A DNA stretch of 41,318 nucleotides from Planctomycetota bacterium (GTDB lineage: Bacteria > Planctomycetota > Phycisphaerae > UBA1845). Below are positions 1 to 9,755 of the stretch, piece by piece. The stretch spans positions 1 through 41,318 of the forward strand of contig JAJRSR010000005.1 of assembly GCA_024278695.1 (NCBI GenBank), in the 5' to 3' direction. The notes beneath the pieces are model-generated. The model was given only the letters and a program-made list of their open reading frames with translations. It did not search any database and was not told where the DNA came from. Each line of letters begins with the position of its first letter. The stretch's first letter is position 1. The position numbers and the translations under genes were made by a program.

Positions 1-1
1 A

Positions 2-865
2 CCGGCAGCTAACCCGAATCACCCACACAACATACCCACGACGACAGGAGCCACGAACGGACCAGCCAATGGCAACGGTACGAGCCGGCTTGACGGTATT
101 CGCGTGGCACTGGTCGATGACCATGATGACGTGCGGCACATTCTCGCACTATCGCTCGAGGAGTTGGGTGCCCATGTCTCGCCGGTTTCATCCGGCAAGG
201 CTTTGGTTGAACGCTGCACCAAAGACACTTTCGATATCGCCCTGATTGACATTCACATGCCGGAAACCAACGGCATCGCGACGCTACGCGAGCTTCGCCG
301 TCGCGACGTTGGCGTTCCGGCGCTGGCGGTGACGGCCGACATCACGGCTACAACCTCTCAAGAATGCACGACGGCCGGCTTCGCAGGTATGCTGGCCAAA
401 CCGTTTCGGGTCGCAGACCTTGTAGCCGCCATTCAACCGCTCGTCGCTAAGCGTATGGCTCACACCGACAACGTGCCCAAAGCACCCGAAGCCTTGCCTC
501 CATCCAAAGCATCGCATGATGATGACGCAGCAACGCCGCTTTACTCTGATCTCGTGTCGCTATCTCCACGGTTGGCCAAAGCAGCCGTGCAGTTCGTGGT
601 TCATCTTGGCGATGACATCGAACGCTTGCGCATGGCCGCACGCACGGAGGATACAACGACACTCCGCGAAACCGCCCACCGGCTCAAAGGTGCCGGAGGC
701 ATCAACGGTTACTTCTGCGTATCGGAAGTGGCGGCAGAACTGGAAAAGTCGATCATCTGTCGTGACTTCGACGCCACAAAGCGACACGTCGCACAAATCG
801 GAAAACTACACATCAGAATGGTACACGGACTCGAGACGAACGGGGGACCGCACGGGAACTTGTGA
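2..865 (+). CDS. Hybrid sensor histidine kinase, C-terminal part (receiver + HPt), truncated by the window edge
   Basis: The reading frame is open from the first bases of the window, so this is the tail of a longer protein and the GTG at 104 is an internal valine. After a Pro/Asn/Thr-rich linker comes a receiver domain. It has the acidic pair in LVDDHDD, the phospho-acceptor Asp in IALIDIHMPETNG (codon near base 248), the Thr in ALAVTAD and the Lys in MLAKPF. A second linker leads to an HPt domain whose phosphorylatable His is in ETAHRLKGAGG (codon at 677-679). The linker ending RLDGIRVALVDD is typical of the join between a kinase ATPase domain and its receiver, so a hybrid kinase is inferred; the kinase core itself is not visible. 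The stop codon lies 3 bases from the end of the convergent response-regulator gene, which may be its partner. Confidence 0.82.
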   Translation, partial: PAANPNHPHNIPTTTGATNGPANGNGTSRLDGIRVALVDDHDDVRHILALSLEELGAHVSPVSSGKALVERCTKDTFDIALIDIHMPETNGIATLRELRRRDVGVPALAVTADITATTSQECTTAGFAGMLAKPFRVADLVAAIQPLVAKRMAHTDNVPKAPEALPPSKASHDDDAATPLYSDLVSLSPRLAKAAVQFVVHLGDDIERLRMAARTEDTTTLRETAHRLKGAGGINGYFCVSEVAAELEKSIICRDFDATKRHVAQIGKLHIRMVHGLETNGGPHGNL

Positions 866-868
866 CGC

Positions 869-1255
869 CTACGCCGCACCTGGGCGGTGCGCATCGACAC
901 AGCGCAACAGTTGCTTCACGGTAAGCGGCTTGGCGATGAAGTCATCAACGCCGGCTTCGACGAACTCATCGCGGCAATGACGCCCACTCATCCCGATGAT
1001 GGTCACGGGGCTGGCAGCATGACGGATACGAACGACAGTCTCGGCCAACGCCCCGACCACGAGCCCTCGATCAAGCAAAACACTCGTGACGTCATGATGT
1101 TCTTCCAAAATCGAGATGGCGTCATCAACCGCAGACGCCCGGTAGCACACACGTCCCGCACCTTGCAAGGCCCAAGATAGCGCCTCCGCCACTGAGACTT
1201 CGTCTTCGACGAGCAGCAGCGCGCCGCGAGTTGGATTGTTACTTGCGTTACTCAT
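869..1255 (-). CDS. Single-domain response regulator (receiver only)
   Basis: A 128-residue protein that is only a CheY-like receiver domain. The acidic pocket is E17/D18 in LLLVEDE, the likely phospho-acceptor is D62 in SVLLDRGLV, the switch Ser is S90 in IIGMSG and the conserved Lys is K109 in FIAKPL. The usual MPxMdG after the acceptor Asp is replaced by RGLVVG, so the beta3-alpha3 loop is divergent. No output domain follows, so it probably acts by protein contact or as a phosphorelay intermediate. The ATG at 1255 has GGA six bases upstream. It converges tail-to-tail on the hybrid kinase with a 3-base gap, which suggests a shared pathway, though this is inferred from position only. Confidence 0.85.
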   Translation of the reverse strand: MSNASNNPTRGALLLVEDEVSVAEALSWALQGAGRVCYRASAVDDAISILEEHHDVTSVLLDRGLVVGALAETVVRIRHAASPVTIIGMSGRHCRDEFVEAGVDDFIAKPLTVKQLLRCVDAHRPGAA

Positions 1256-1348
1256 TCATCCGACGTCCCGACCTATGCCGCAACGTACAGAAAGACGCAC
1301 ACAAATGCAAGTGAATATTTACAGGGAACGGTACTGAGAACAAAAAAG

Positions 1349-3358
1349 TCAGACAGAAGACGTCTGGGATACCGAATCCGCCGGCTCAGCGGGCGACTCA
1401 GCCCCATCGACATTCGGAACATAGTCCGGAACCAGCGATTGCAGCATGGCGCGCTGAGCAGATGAGTCTCCGCCGTCCGCCATTTCAACGAGTCGAGATA
1501 TACCCAGTTTGACCGTTTCAACATCAGACGACTGGCGCATCCAGATTCCGATCTTAGGGTGGGCCGTGTCGCCAACGCCTTCGCCCTCGTTGGAGAGTTC
1601 CTCGAACAGCTTCTCTCCTGGGCGCGTGCCGCTGAATACGATTTCGATATCAACTCCTGGTCGCAGACCGCTCAACGCGATCATGTCTCGGGCGAGATCA
1701 ACGATTTTTACCGGATCACCCATGTGCAGCACATAGATTTCTCCACCCTTGCCCATCGTCCCGGCCTGTAGCACGAGTTGAGCGGCTTCCGGGATGGTCA
1801 TGAAATAACGAGTCATGTCCGGGTGTGTGACCGTCACAGGTCCACCGGCCGCTATTTGTCTCTGGAAAATCGGGACCACGCTGCCGCTGCTGCCGAGCAC
1901 ATTCCCAAAACGCACGGTCACGAACTGCGTTTCGACGTGATCGCTCAAACCTTGGACGTACATTTCGGCCACCCGTTTGGTGCAACCCATCACGCTCGTA
2001 GGATTGACGGCCTTGTCCGTCGAGATCATCACCATTTTTTCAACGCCCGCGCTCACGGCCTCATCCGCTACGGTCATCGTTCCGACCACGTTGTTCTTGA
2101 TCGCCTCGCCGATGTTCCACTCCATCATCGGGACATGCTTGTGCGCCGCGGCATGGAACACAACCGAAGGTCGTTCCGTTTGAAGAATCGTTTTGACGCG
2201 TTGGCGATCTGAGATGTCGGCCACCCGGGGCACGACATCGAGCTCTGGAAAAGCGCCACGCAATTCTCGATCAATTTCGAACAGGTTATTCTCCGCACGT
2301 TCAATGAGAATCAGCCGTCGTGGCTGAAATGACGCGACCTGCCGACACATTTCCGAGCCGATACTACCACCCGCGCCGGTCACGACGATGCACCGGTCAC
2401 GCAGCTCGGCCGCGATCTCCTGAATATCAAGCTCGACCGCGTCACGCCCGAGCAGGTCGGCGATGTTCACGTCGCGAAACTGGCTGACCTGGACACGTCC
2501 CTCGATCACATCGCTCACGGCTGGAATGGTACGAAAGCGCACGCCCGCGCCATCGCACCGCTCGACGAGCGTACGAATCGTACGCGGTGTCGCGTTCGGA
2601 AATGCGATGAGCACTTCATCAACCTGCGCCTTTTCACAAATCGCACGAATATCTACGGACCGCCCCAAAACCTCGACGTCGTGAATGCGGCCGTGCAGTT
2701 GCGCCACCTCATCATCCACAAATCCGACGCATTCATACCGTCTGGGACGCATCCGAAGCAGTTCGCGCACGACGGCCTCACCGGTATCACCGGCTCCACA
2801 AATGAGAACGCGCGTCGCGGCTGAACCGAGCTGCGGCTTGATGTCCTCATAATAGAACCGCACGAACACGCGCGCGGCCGAAATGAAAACGATCGTCGCC
2901 GCCCAGTCGAGCGTGAACACGGTAGATTGACGAAGGTATTGCCGCGGCCAATCGTCAATCAACGAGTGACCGAAGCGGACCATCCAAACGTTCTCAAGCA
3001 GAAAATAAGCCGACAGAAAGAAGAAACTCGCAATCAACGAAGCGCTCACGACGGCCAACAGGTCGCGCAGCCCCACATACCGCCAGGAGCCGCGGTACTG
3101 CTTGGACAACCGAAACACGACGAGCTTGATGGGTAGCGCGATCGCCAAGAGCGGGACATAGAGCCGCCCGATCCACGTCTCACCGGTGTCCGCGTCGATC
3201 ACAAACCGAAAGTTGTACGCCAGCAAAAACGCCGCCGCGAGCGCACCAGCCAGCAAGGCCACATGCGTACCGACCACAAGAGCAGTTCGGTACCGCACGA
3301 GCAGCTCGTCTGCGCCGGGTATTGACTGATCCGTGATCGACTCTGGTTCTTGTGTCAT
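1349..3358 (-). CDS. Membrane-bound UDP-sugar 4,6-dehydratase/epimerase of the WbpM/FlaA1/CapD type
   Basis: A protein of about 669 residues using the ATG at 3358; the frame stays open to 3403 but the extra residues look non-coding. The N-terminal third holds about four membrane helices. A first Rossmann domain follows (CGAGDTGEA, about residues 187-195), then an extended SDR domain with the NAD-binding motif TGAGGSIGS (about 327-335). The catalytic segment is MISTDKA followed by M-G-C-T-K, so Met stands where classical SDRs have Tyr. This Ser-Met-Lys arrangement is characteristic of the large WbpM-type dehydratases. By family knowledge the enzyme converts UDP-GlcNAc to a 4-keto-6-deoxy sugar for surface polysaccharide or protein glycosylation. 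No other polysaccharide gene is adjacent apart from a glycosyltransferase about 5 kb away on the same strand. Confidence 0.88.
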   Translation of the reverse strand: MTQEPESITDQSIPGADELLVRYRTALVVGTHVALLAGALAAAFLLAYNFRFVIDADTGETWIGRLYVPLLAIALPIKLVVFRLSKQYRGSWRYVGLRDLLAVVSASLIASFFFLSAYFLLENVWMVRFGHSLIDDWPRQYLRQSTVFTLDWAATIVFISAARVFVRFYYEDIKPQLGSAATRVLICGAGDTGEAVVRELLRMRPRRYECVGFVDDEVAQLHGRIHDVEVLGRSVDIRAICEKAQVDEVLIAFPNATPRTIRTLVERCDGAGVRFRTIPAVSDVIEGRVQVSQFRDVNIADLLGRDAVELDIQEIAAELRDRCIVVTGAGGSIGSEMCRQVASFQPRRLILIERAENNLFEIDRELRGAFPELDVVPRVADISDRQRVKTILQTERPSVVFHAAAHKHVPMMEWNIGEAIKNNVVGTMTVADEAVSAGVEKMVMISTDKAVNPTSVMGCTKRVAEMYVQGLSDHVETQFVTVRFGNVLGSSGSVVPIFQRQIAAGGPVTVTHPDMTRYFMTIPEAAQLVLQAGTMGKGGEIYVLHMGDPVKIVDLARDMIALSGLRPGVDIEIVFSGTRPGEKLFEELSNEGEGVGDTAHPKIGIWMRQSSDVETVKLGISRLVEMADGGDSSAQRAMLQSLVPDYVPNVDGAESPAEPADSVSQTSSV

Positions 3359-3585
3359 ACAGCAGTCGCGTTTACGAACGATCGGCATGGCTGACGGCAC
3401 CACACATGATGACCCCTGTCGCCAAGCAGCCGCTCACCCCAGGGCGTCGGCACCGAACAGGCACCGCCCGCCACCGGCAGCACCAGCCTCGAATGTAGTA
3501 TCGGACGTTGCGACGTGCGACGATAGCACCCCGATACGGGCAACATCGAACGGTCCAGGGGGCAAGCGACCAAAGACCAAGGCCA

Positions 3586-4686
3586 TCAGGGTGTCGGGGC
3601 AGCATCCGCACCCATCGCAGCCCTCATTTTAACCGGCCAATCGTCGAACGGCGTACCTGGAGATTGCCTTACGATGGCCGTAGCCACCGTCAACGCCTGG
3701 TCACGATCCCCCAAATACCAAGCCACAAACGCATTCATGGCGGCGACGTTCGGGGCTCGCGCCGGTGCATCCGAAGCCACGACCGACCGCGCCCGCAGCA
3801 AGGCCACACGCTCGCGGTTTTCGAGCACGTCGGCCACGTTAACCTGGTGAAGAAACGGGTTCGGATCATGCTGGTTGAGCGTTAGCAGTACCGTGTGAGC
3901 CGCCCGCACCGAACCAAGCTGCATCATGGAGAAAAACATACCCACCTGAGCAATATAATCATCCGAGTCGAGCACGGCCGCCGACTCAAACGCCCGCCGA
4001 GCTTTGCGGTATTCACCGTCACGAAACGAATCCCACGCTTCCTGCAACACGCGCCGGTGCGACCGCGCCACATCGTACGCAAGCACATCCACCAATTGAG
4101 ACTTCGCCGGCTCCGTCAGATCAGCGCCGCGCTTATCGAACGGGGTCATATCAATCGAGGTGAGCATGCCAGCCACCGAGGCATGGCGGATATTGGCACG
4201 ATGCACCGGTGCTGCGTTGGAGGTAGCCGCAATCAGGTCATAACGACGGGCGAAGGCGTGTTGCACATCGCTCACTTGTGGTCCCGACGATCGCGCGCCA
4301 AACCCACCGTAACCGCGAAAAGCCTGCAAACGCCGAAACGCGCTACGCTCTGCGGCACCAGACGTGGAAAAGGGGAGCACCGGTGTGGTATCTTGCGATC
4401 GCTGGTTCCTGCGGTAAGTATCAGCAGGCAACGAAAATGGAAGAAACCCGCCACGCTGCTGTTGCCGCCGCCCGCGCTGTTCGTACAGCTTCAGCACGGC
4501 TCGCTGGGCTGAGTTTTGAAACACGTCCAATTCACGCCTGAGCGGCGCATTAGCGGAGGCGTTACCGTACAGATCAATCTGGGATGCCATGGTGGTACCA
4601 CGGCTCCGCGAGGCGCGGCGACCGGCCTGAGCCGAAGCCGTGGACGCCTCCGCCAAGAGCACCAAACCCCCGAGACCCAAAATCAT
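3586..4686 (-). CDS. Exported protein of unknown function with a TPR-like C-terminal half
   Basis: The frame opens at 4893, but the ATG at 4686 is preferred. It is preceded by AAGGCGGG and starts a clear signal peptide (MILGLGGLVLLAEASTASAQ), giving about 366 residues. After the signal peptide comes an Arg/Gln-rich, low-complexity segment. The C-terminal half contains helical pairs such as WDSFRDGEYRKARRAFESA and a later FVAWYLGDRDQALTVATAI, which resemble tetratricopeptide units. No catalytic motif is visible. Proteins of this style, with a signal peptide, a disordered stretch and a few TPR-like repeats, are common in planctomycete envelopes and may be scaffolds. The function is not recognised and the repeats are inferred by eye. 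Confidence 0.7.
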   Translation of the reverse strand: MILGLGGLVLLAEASTASAQAGRRASRSRGTTMASQIDLYGNASANAPLRRELDVFQNSAQRAVLKLYEQRGRRQQQRGGFLPFSLPADTYRRNQRSQDTTPVLPFSTSGAAERSAFRRLQAFRGYGGFGARSSGPQVSDVQHAFARRYDLIAATSNAAPVHRANIRHASVAGMLTSIDMTPFDKRGADLTEPAKSQLVDVLAYDVARSHRRVLQEAWDSFRDGEYRKARRAFESAAVLDSDDYIAQVGMFFSMMQLGSVRAAHTVLLTLNQHDPNPFLHQVNVADVLENRERVALLRARSVVASDAPARAPNVAAMNAFVAWYLGDRDQALTVATAIVRQSPGTPFDDWPVKMRAAMGADAAPTP

Positions 4687-4912
4687 GACCCGCCTTGCCT
4701 GCAAGTATCTGCCCCCTGAAGGACCGCCGATTACCAAATCGGACGCACAACGCCAGCGCCAACACCATGCTGATCTCATCGGCAGATCGTAGGAACCGCA
4801 GCAACGTAAATCAAGCGAATCGGCCTGCCTGATGTTGATATCGCCGAGGGGACGCCCTGCGGCGACCCCACGAAGTGGCCAACCCCGCAACACCGGCGGG
4901 GCACACCGCCCG

Positions 4913-5488
4913 CTACTTGCGGCGACTGACGCCTTTCATATCGGCGTACTTCGGAAAACCCCACACGCTCCACTGCTCCCAGGTCCACGCCAGTGTGTTG
5001 TCGTCCAGGACCTTAATCGTGCCCTTGTTCTTGACGTTACACCGGGTGCTTTGGCCCCGCGTCGTAATATGCCACGTCTTGGCACCTTCATCGTAACGTG
5101 CCGTGCCTGATGCACTTTCTCCAAATCCGTCAAACCACCAGAACGCAAACTGCTTACGCTGGGCGTCCCAGCCCCACATGCTTACGCCCTTGAGCGGGCC
5201 GAGTGGCCCCATGTCGTAATCGCTACGGTCCATCAAAAATCGACCGTCGCACTCCCACTGTGCGTGAGATGTCCCGGTCGTGTGGATCGGCTCGTCCATC
5301 CCGATAAATTGCACCTGCCCCTCCGTCACCCAATCACCGGCAAGCATATTGAGCTTATCCAACTCCGAGGAGCGTTCGGGCATCATCGCCTTCATCGATT
5401 CCAAGCTCATACCGGGCGATGCGCAACCCGGCATGAGGCAAGCGGCTAGTATCAGCGTGGCTACGCACATGAAACGGCGATCGTACAT
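4913..5488 (-). CDS. DUF1579-like exported protein, probable lipoprotein
   Basis: A 191-residue protein using the ATG at 5488, which has GGGAG about nine bases upstream; the open frame extends to 5569 but has no better start. It begins with a signal sequence ending MPGC, a relaxed lipobox with Cys22, so lipid anchoring is plausible. The mature part has the repeated W/G-rich beta-strand pattern of the DUF1579 family: LNMLAGDWVTEGQV near the start, MWGWDAQRKQFAFWWFDGFG in the middle and NTLAWTWEQW near the end. Members are thought to be small beta-barrel proteins of unknown function, and no catalytic residues are apparent. It lies between the TPR-like protein and the large dehydrogenase gene with gaps of about 120-230 bases, so co-transcription is uncertain. 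Confidence 0.72.
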   Translation of the reverse strand: MYDRRFMCVATLILAACLMPGCASPGMSLESMKAMMPERSSELDKLNMLAGDWVTEGQVQFIGMDEPIHTTGTSHAQWECDGRFLMDRSDYDMGPLGPLKGVSMWGWDAQRKQFAFWWFDGFGESASGTARYDEGAKTWHITTRGQSTRCNVKNKGTIKVLDDNTLAWTWEQWSVWGFPKYADMKGVSRRK

Positions 5489-5607
5489 CGAGGTTTTCTC
5501 CCAAGGCCAGGGCTGCGTGTGGATCAAGACAACGAAAGACATCATAGAAATACTGCAACAACGCCACAAGATCCGGCGACACGTCGCGACGACTTTCTAC
5601 AGCGTTG

Positions 5608-8532
5608 CTAACCATCTGTATCGAGCAAGCCCGATAACACTTCCGCGACGTGCCTCGGCTTGGCATTCGTACCGTGTTCAATCTGATGCCGACAGCTAAA
5701 ACCCGTGACGGCGACACCGGCTGATTCACACGCACGAATGGCCGGAAGCAGCCGACTCTCACCGATCGCTTGGGCGATGTCGTAATGCGATGCCTCGTGA
5801 CCGAACGCGCCGGCCATGCCGCAGCAGCCCGCATCCAGATCGCGAACCGAGTCACCAAACGCAAGCCGCAGCAGGGAAACGCTGTCATCGGTGCCGACGA
5901 GCGACTTTTGGTGGCAGTGGGCGTGGAGCATGAGCGGGGTCAATGGCTTCGAAAACCTCAGCGCACCAGGATGGTCTTCCAGCACACGCCGAAGGAAGGA
6001 TTCCAACAAATAGGTTCTGCTCGCGAGCCGCCTGGCTTGCGCCGTCCGTATTAGTTGCGGGTATTCGTCGGTCAACGCAGAGAAGCAGCTCGGCTCCGTG
6101 CTGATGACGGGCACTTCCGCGCCAAGGGTGTTGCTCAAACGGGCCACGTTCCACTCGGCCAACAGCTTGGCATCGGTCAGCAACCCCTGACTGATGGCCG
6201 GGCGTCCGCAGCAGTAGGTCGGCGGACAATGCACCTCAAAACCGGCCGCCTCCAGAAGCGTGACAGCCGCCACACCCACTTGCGGCGTGATGTAGTTTGT
6301 CCAAGTGTCCACAAAATAGATCACCACGCCGCGGTTTTTTTCAGGGGCGCGCGACCGACTGCGGCTGTATTTTCGAAACCAGGCGCGGAAGGTCTGCGCG
6401 GCGAGCTTTGGCGGGGGCATTCTTCGGTCCATCCCATACCGCCGCTCGACCAATGCGCTCACCAGGACGCTGCCCATGACAGCGTTAGCCAACCGGGGAA
6501 AACGACTGAGTGTTTGCAGTCGCGTGGGCATGTCCGCCACAAACCGAGCGCGGCGCGGTACGCCGTGCGTCATGTTTTTGTGAGATAGGTGTTCCGATTT
6601 GAGCCGAGCCATGTCGACCCCCGTGGGACATTCGGACTGGCACGCCTTGCACGAGATGCAGAGATCCATCGCCTCATCCAACGCGGAGTCATCCATCCCC
6701 GACAGCACATCGCGATTCGAAAGCGCCAGGCGTAGCGCATTCGCCCTTCCGCGTGTGGTGTGCGTTTCGTCGAGCGTGGCCACATACGACGGGCACATGC
6801 TACCCGTGAGCGTTTGCCGGCACTGCCCCACCCCGCTGCACATCTCCGCCATGCCGGCCATACCCCCAAAGAGCGAGAAATCCAGCGATGTCTTGACCTC
6901 GGTCGCACGGTACGCACCGCCGTAGCGAAGGTGCTCTGTCATGGGCAAGGGATTAACGATCTTGTTCGGGTTGAGCCGATGCTCGGGATCAAAAAGCGCT
7001 TTCACCTCGGCGAACGCTGCTATGATCAGCTTACCGTAGGTCTTTTCGAGCCAGCACGAACGTACGATGCCGTCGCCGTGTTCTCCGGTCATCGCGCCAC
7101 CGAACGCCAGCGCCAGATCACTCGCCGCCTCCGCAATGCGGCCCATCTTCGACACGTCCGCGACAGACTTGAGATTCAGCACGGGCCGCACATGGATGCA
7201 ACCTACGCTGGCGTGCGCGTAGAAGCTGGCCGTCACGTCTTCCCTAGCGAGTAGCTCGCGGAACCGACCGATGTAGTCGCTAAGCCGATCCGGATCGACA
7301 GCCGAATCCTCGACGAAGGCGTGCGACTGCGCATCGCCCGGCTTCGACATCAGCAACCCCAACCCGCTCTTTCTCAAATCCCAAAACGCGGCTTGGTCGG
7401 CGGCGCTTTCCAGCTTGGCAACTTCGCTCGCGGCCGATACCGCTGCACGATCGGCACAGAGCTTCCCTACAAACGCTGCAACTTCCGACGCGTCATCCCC
7501 CTGGAACTCGACCGCGAGAATAGCCGTCGGCGTACCCCGTAGAAAACCACGCTGCCGGGCGATCCGCGCGTTGGTCCGACCGGCTGCGATGATGGTATCG
7601 TCCACGAGTTCCACGGCCGACGGCTTGTGCACAAGAATTGCGGGCGTGGCCGCTAATGCCCCAAGAATATCATCAAAGCTAAGCAACACCAACGCCGTGC
7701 AGGCTGGTACCGGCGTGAGGGAAAGCGTGGCCGAGACAATGACGCCAAGCGTACCCTCGCTACCGCACAGGATTCTCGTGGCGTCGGCTCGCGTGCCCGG
7801 CGGGCCAAGGCGATCGAAACCGTAACCACCGTTGCTACGCAGGACATTGGGGAAACGCCGCTGAATTTCTTCGTAATTGTCATCGCGGATGCGCGACAGC
7901 TCGGACTCGATGTGTCCGGCCCGTGATTCCGCTTCGGCCGGCATGTCGCGATCAAACACGACGACGTCGCCTTGCGCGGTGGCAACGGAAAGACTGCGCA
8001 CATGATCGACCGTGCGCCCGTAGCGAATCGACCGTGCGCCGCAGGAATTATTGGCGATCATTCCACCGATGGTCGCGCGACTGCTCGTGGCGACATCCGG
8101 CGCGAACATGAGCCCGTGCGGCGTAAGGCGTGCGTTAAGCTCATCCAACACGACGCCCGGTTCCACGTCTACCGTGCGCCGGTCCAAATCCACCGGACCA
8201 ATGCGTCGCATGTGCCGCGACAGGTCTAGCACCACCCCCGATCCAACAACACCGCCGGTCAGACCCGTCCCCGCACCGCGCGCCATGATCGGCACACGAT
8301 ACTGCGCACAGCGCCGTATCGTCTCGGTCACATCATGCGCGTCCTCCGGAAACACGACACCGGCCGGAATGATTTCGTAGATGCTGGCATCCGTGGCGTA
8401 GAGCGCTCGGGCGAGCCGGTCGAAACGCACCTGACCCCGCAGACGCGTCGCCAAGTGTTTCGAAAGCTCGACCAGAATGCCTTCGGGTTCAGCCGGGGGA
8501 TCGGGTTCCGGGGGAATAGCCACGCGCGTCAC
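5608..8532 (-). CDS. FAD-linked D-2-hydroxyacid dehydrogenase fused to a 4Fe-4S/CCG oxidoreductase (YdiJ-like)
   Basis: A 974-residue fusion. The N-terminal half is a PCMH-type FAD-binding oxidase: the FAD loop is ARGAGTGLTGG near residue 85, with a flavin-oxidase C-terminal domain ending near residue 530 (GEHGDGIVR, then LFDPEHRLNPNKIVNP). The C-terminal half is a GlpC/heterodisulfide-reductase-like module with Cys clusters at CSGVGQC (about 563), CISCKACQSECP (about 625) and two CCG motifs (CCGRP about 772, CCGMAG about 902). This architecture matches YdiJ-type enzymes that oxidise D-lactate, D-2-hydroxyglutarate or glycolate and pass electrons to the respiratory chain; the substrate cannot be read from sequence. 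The start is a GTG overlapping the upstream glycosyltransferase stop as GTGA (8529-8532), so the two are probably translationally coupled. Confidence 0.9.
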   Translation of the reverse strand: MTRVAIPPEPDPPAEPEGILVELSKHLATRLRGQVRFDRLARALYATDASIYEIIPAGVVFPEDAHDVTETIRRCAQYRVPIMARGAGTGLTGGVVGSGVVLDLSRHMRRIGPVDLDRRTVDVEPGVVLDELNARLTPHGLMFAPDVATSSRATIGGMIANNSCGARSIRYGRTVDHVRSLSVATAQGDVVVFDRDMPAEAESRAGHIESELSRIRDDNYEEIQRRFPNVLRSNGGYGFDRLGPPGTRADATRILCGSEGTLGVIVSATLSLTPVPACTALVLLSFDDILGALAATPAILVHKPSAVELVDDTIIAAGRTNARIARQRGFLRGTPTAILAVEFQGDDASEVAAFVGKLCADRAAVSAASEVAKLESAADQAAFWDLRKSGLGLLMSKPGDAQSHAFVEDSAVDPDRLSDYIGRFRELLAREDVTASFYAHASVGCIHVRPVLNLKSVADVSKMGRIAEAASDLALAFGGAMTGEHGDGIVRSCWLEKTYGKLIIAAFAEVKALFDPEHRLNPNKIVNPLPMTEHLRYGGAYRATEVKTSLDFSLFGGMAGMAEMCSGVGQCRQTLTGSMCPSYVATLDETHTTRGRANALRLALSNRDVLSGMDDSALDEAMDLCISCKACQSECPTGVDMARLKSEHLSHKNMTHGVPRRARFVADMPTRLQTLSRFPRLANAVMGSVLVSALVERRYGMDRRMPPPKLAAQTFRAWFRKYSRSRSRAPEKNRGVVIYFVDTWTNYITPQVGVAAVTLLEAAGFEVHCPPTYCCGRPAISQGLLTDAKLLAEWNVARLSNTLGAEVPVISTEPSCFSALTDEYPQLIRTAQARRLASRTYLLESFLRRVLEDHPGALRFSKPLTPLMLHAHCHQKSLVGTDDSVSLLRLAFGDSVRDLDAGCCGMAGAFGHEASHYDIAQAIGESRLLPAIRACESAGVAVTGFSCRHQIEHGTNAKPRHVAEVLSGLLDTDG

Positions 8533-9638
8533 TCCGCCAGCGAGAAGGTCGCCCGAGCGACAGCCAGTTTGCGATAGGTGGCGGCAAGGCTCTGGGCCAT
8601 CGTGCTCACGGCGTGGTGCTCGCGGGCGTATTGTTGTGCGGCCAGCGCCATCCGATGAGCAGCGGCCGGGTCCACCAGCACTTTGTCAATCGTATCGATG
8701 AGAGACTGCGGCGTTGCCCTCGGACAAATGTGGGCGGTTTCGCCGTCACGCAGGTGATCCACCGAGGCGTTAGCGTTCGACACGACCACGAGCCCGCTGG
8801 CCATCGCCTGCAAGCTGTGCTCTCTAAAGGCGGGCTCGTTCGAGGTATCGACGAACACGTCGGCACCATGCATCGCAGAGATCGGATCATCCATCGACAG
8901 GCTGAACGCCACCCGCCCGAGTAACCCGCGATCCCGAACCATGCGACGCAAGGTCGACTCCTCCCGACCGCGCCCCATCAGGAACGCCATGATCTTGTGC
9001 CCACGAGCGCAGAGCGCGTCGATAGCCTCGATTAAGTGCTCGACGCCACCATGCCGCTCGAACGGGCTTGTGCAGAGCAGGGTCGTCGTGCGGTCTGGGT
9101 CATCAAACGAAGTGACGCCCTGCCCAACCTGCACACCAGGGCGGATCAACGTGATCTTGTCCGGCGTAATTTTCAGATGTTGGGCCAACACCTCAGACAA
9201 CGTTTCACTGGCGACGATAAACTTCTCGACGCGTGCGGGGTTCACCGAACTCAACACGTCGCAATCACGCAACGATGAGGCCGCAAGAACCAGATCGGCA
9301 TCTACGGCCGCAGCGATATCACCGGCCAGCTTGTAGGAGGTCCCCGACATGGCATGAATAATGGTTGGCGCTTGCCGTTCGAAATGATGAATCAGGTCGA
9401 TGCGATCGCGACGGCGGAAAGGCCAACGCAACGGGCGGTGGATCTTCGCCTCGACCGGACCCAATGCGAGCGAAGCCACGCGCGGATCAGGGCTGAGCCA
9501 ACGCAGTACGACCGCCTGATCCAACAAACCAACCACCAAATGCCGCAGCACGCAGTGCCACCGCTCGAACGCGTCGTCATCCACAAGAATCACGACGTTG
9601 ACGGCGAGTGCCTTGGATTCAGCCGGGTTCTCACTCAT
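8529..9638 (-). CDS. Glycosyltransferase, GT4-like (GT-B fold)
   Basis: A 369-residue protein with a two-Rossmann GT-B layout. The C-terminal half has the glycosyltransferase group 1 pattern. It runs from a substrate-binding start (TLIRPGV), through LLCTSPFERHGGVEHLIEAI, which corresponds to the usual G-R-L-x-x-x-K-G-x-x-x-L-I-x-A stretch with Arg and Lys diverged, to FLMGRGREESTLRRMV. A C-terminal nucleotide-sugar site follows (DVFVDTSNEPAFREHSLQAM), where the E-x7-E motif is modified. The N-terminal acceptor domain is short and lacks a signal peptide, so the protein is cytoplasmic or peripheral. The ATG at 9638 has only a weak ribosome site. Its stop overlaps the downstream dehydrogenase start by four bases. 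It faces ribF across a 117-base divergent spacer. Donor and acceptor are unknown. Confidence 0.82.
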   Translation of the reverse strand: MSENPAESKALAVNVVILVDDDAFERWHCVLRHLVVGLLDQAVVLRWLSPDPRVASLALGPVEAKIHRPLRWPFRRRDRIDLIHHFERQAPTIIHAMSGTSYKLAGDIAAAVDADLVLAASSLRDCDVLSSVNPARVEKFIVASETLSEVLAQHLKITPDKITLIRPGVQVGQGVTSFDDPDRTTTLLCTSPFERHGGVEHLIEAIDALCARGHKIMAFLMGRGREESTLRRMVRDRGLLGRVAFSLSMDDPISAMHGADVFVDTSNEPAFREHSLQAMASGLVVVSNANASVDHLRDGETAHICPRATPQSLIDTIDKVLVDPAAAHRMALAAQQYAREHHAVSTMAQSLAATYRKLAVARATFSLAE

Positions 9639-9707
9639 TTTCGTTCACAAACATCATCAGACCACTCGCCAAGCCGCGTGTCAACCAAATCGCGATAATG
9701 CGGCGGT

Positions 9708-9736
9708 TTGCCTTGGCCCCCGGCTCGCTTTATCCT
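9708..9736 (+). promoter_or_regulatory. Candidate sigma-70-like promoter for ribF
   Basis: In the divergent spacer there is TTGCCT at 9708-9713 and TATCCT at 9731-9736, separated by 17 bases and ending 19 bases before the proposed ribF ATG. The match to consensus is partial and was judged by eye. Confidence 0.28.
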
Positions 9737-9755
9737 GCATCGGTCTCATGGCAAG

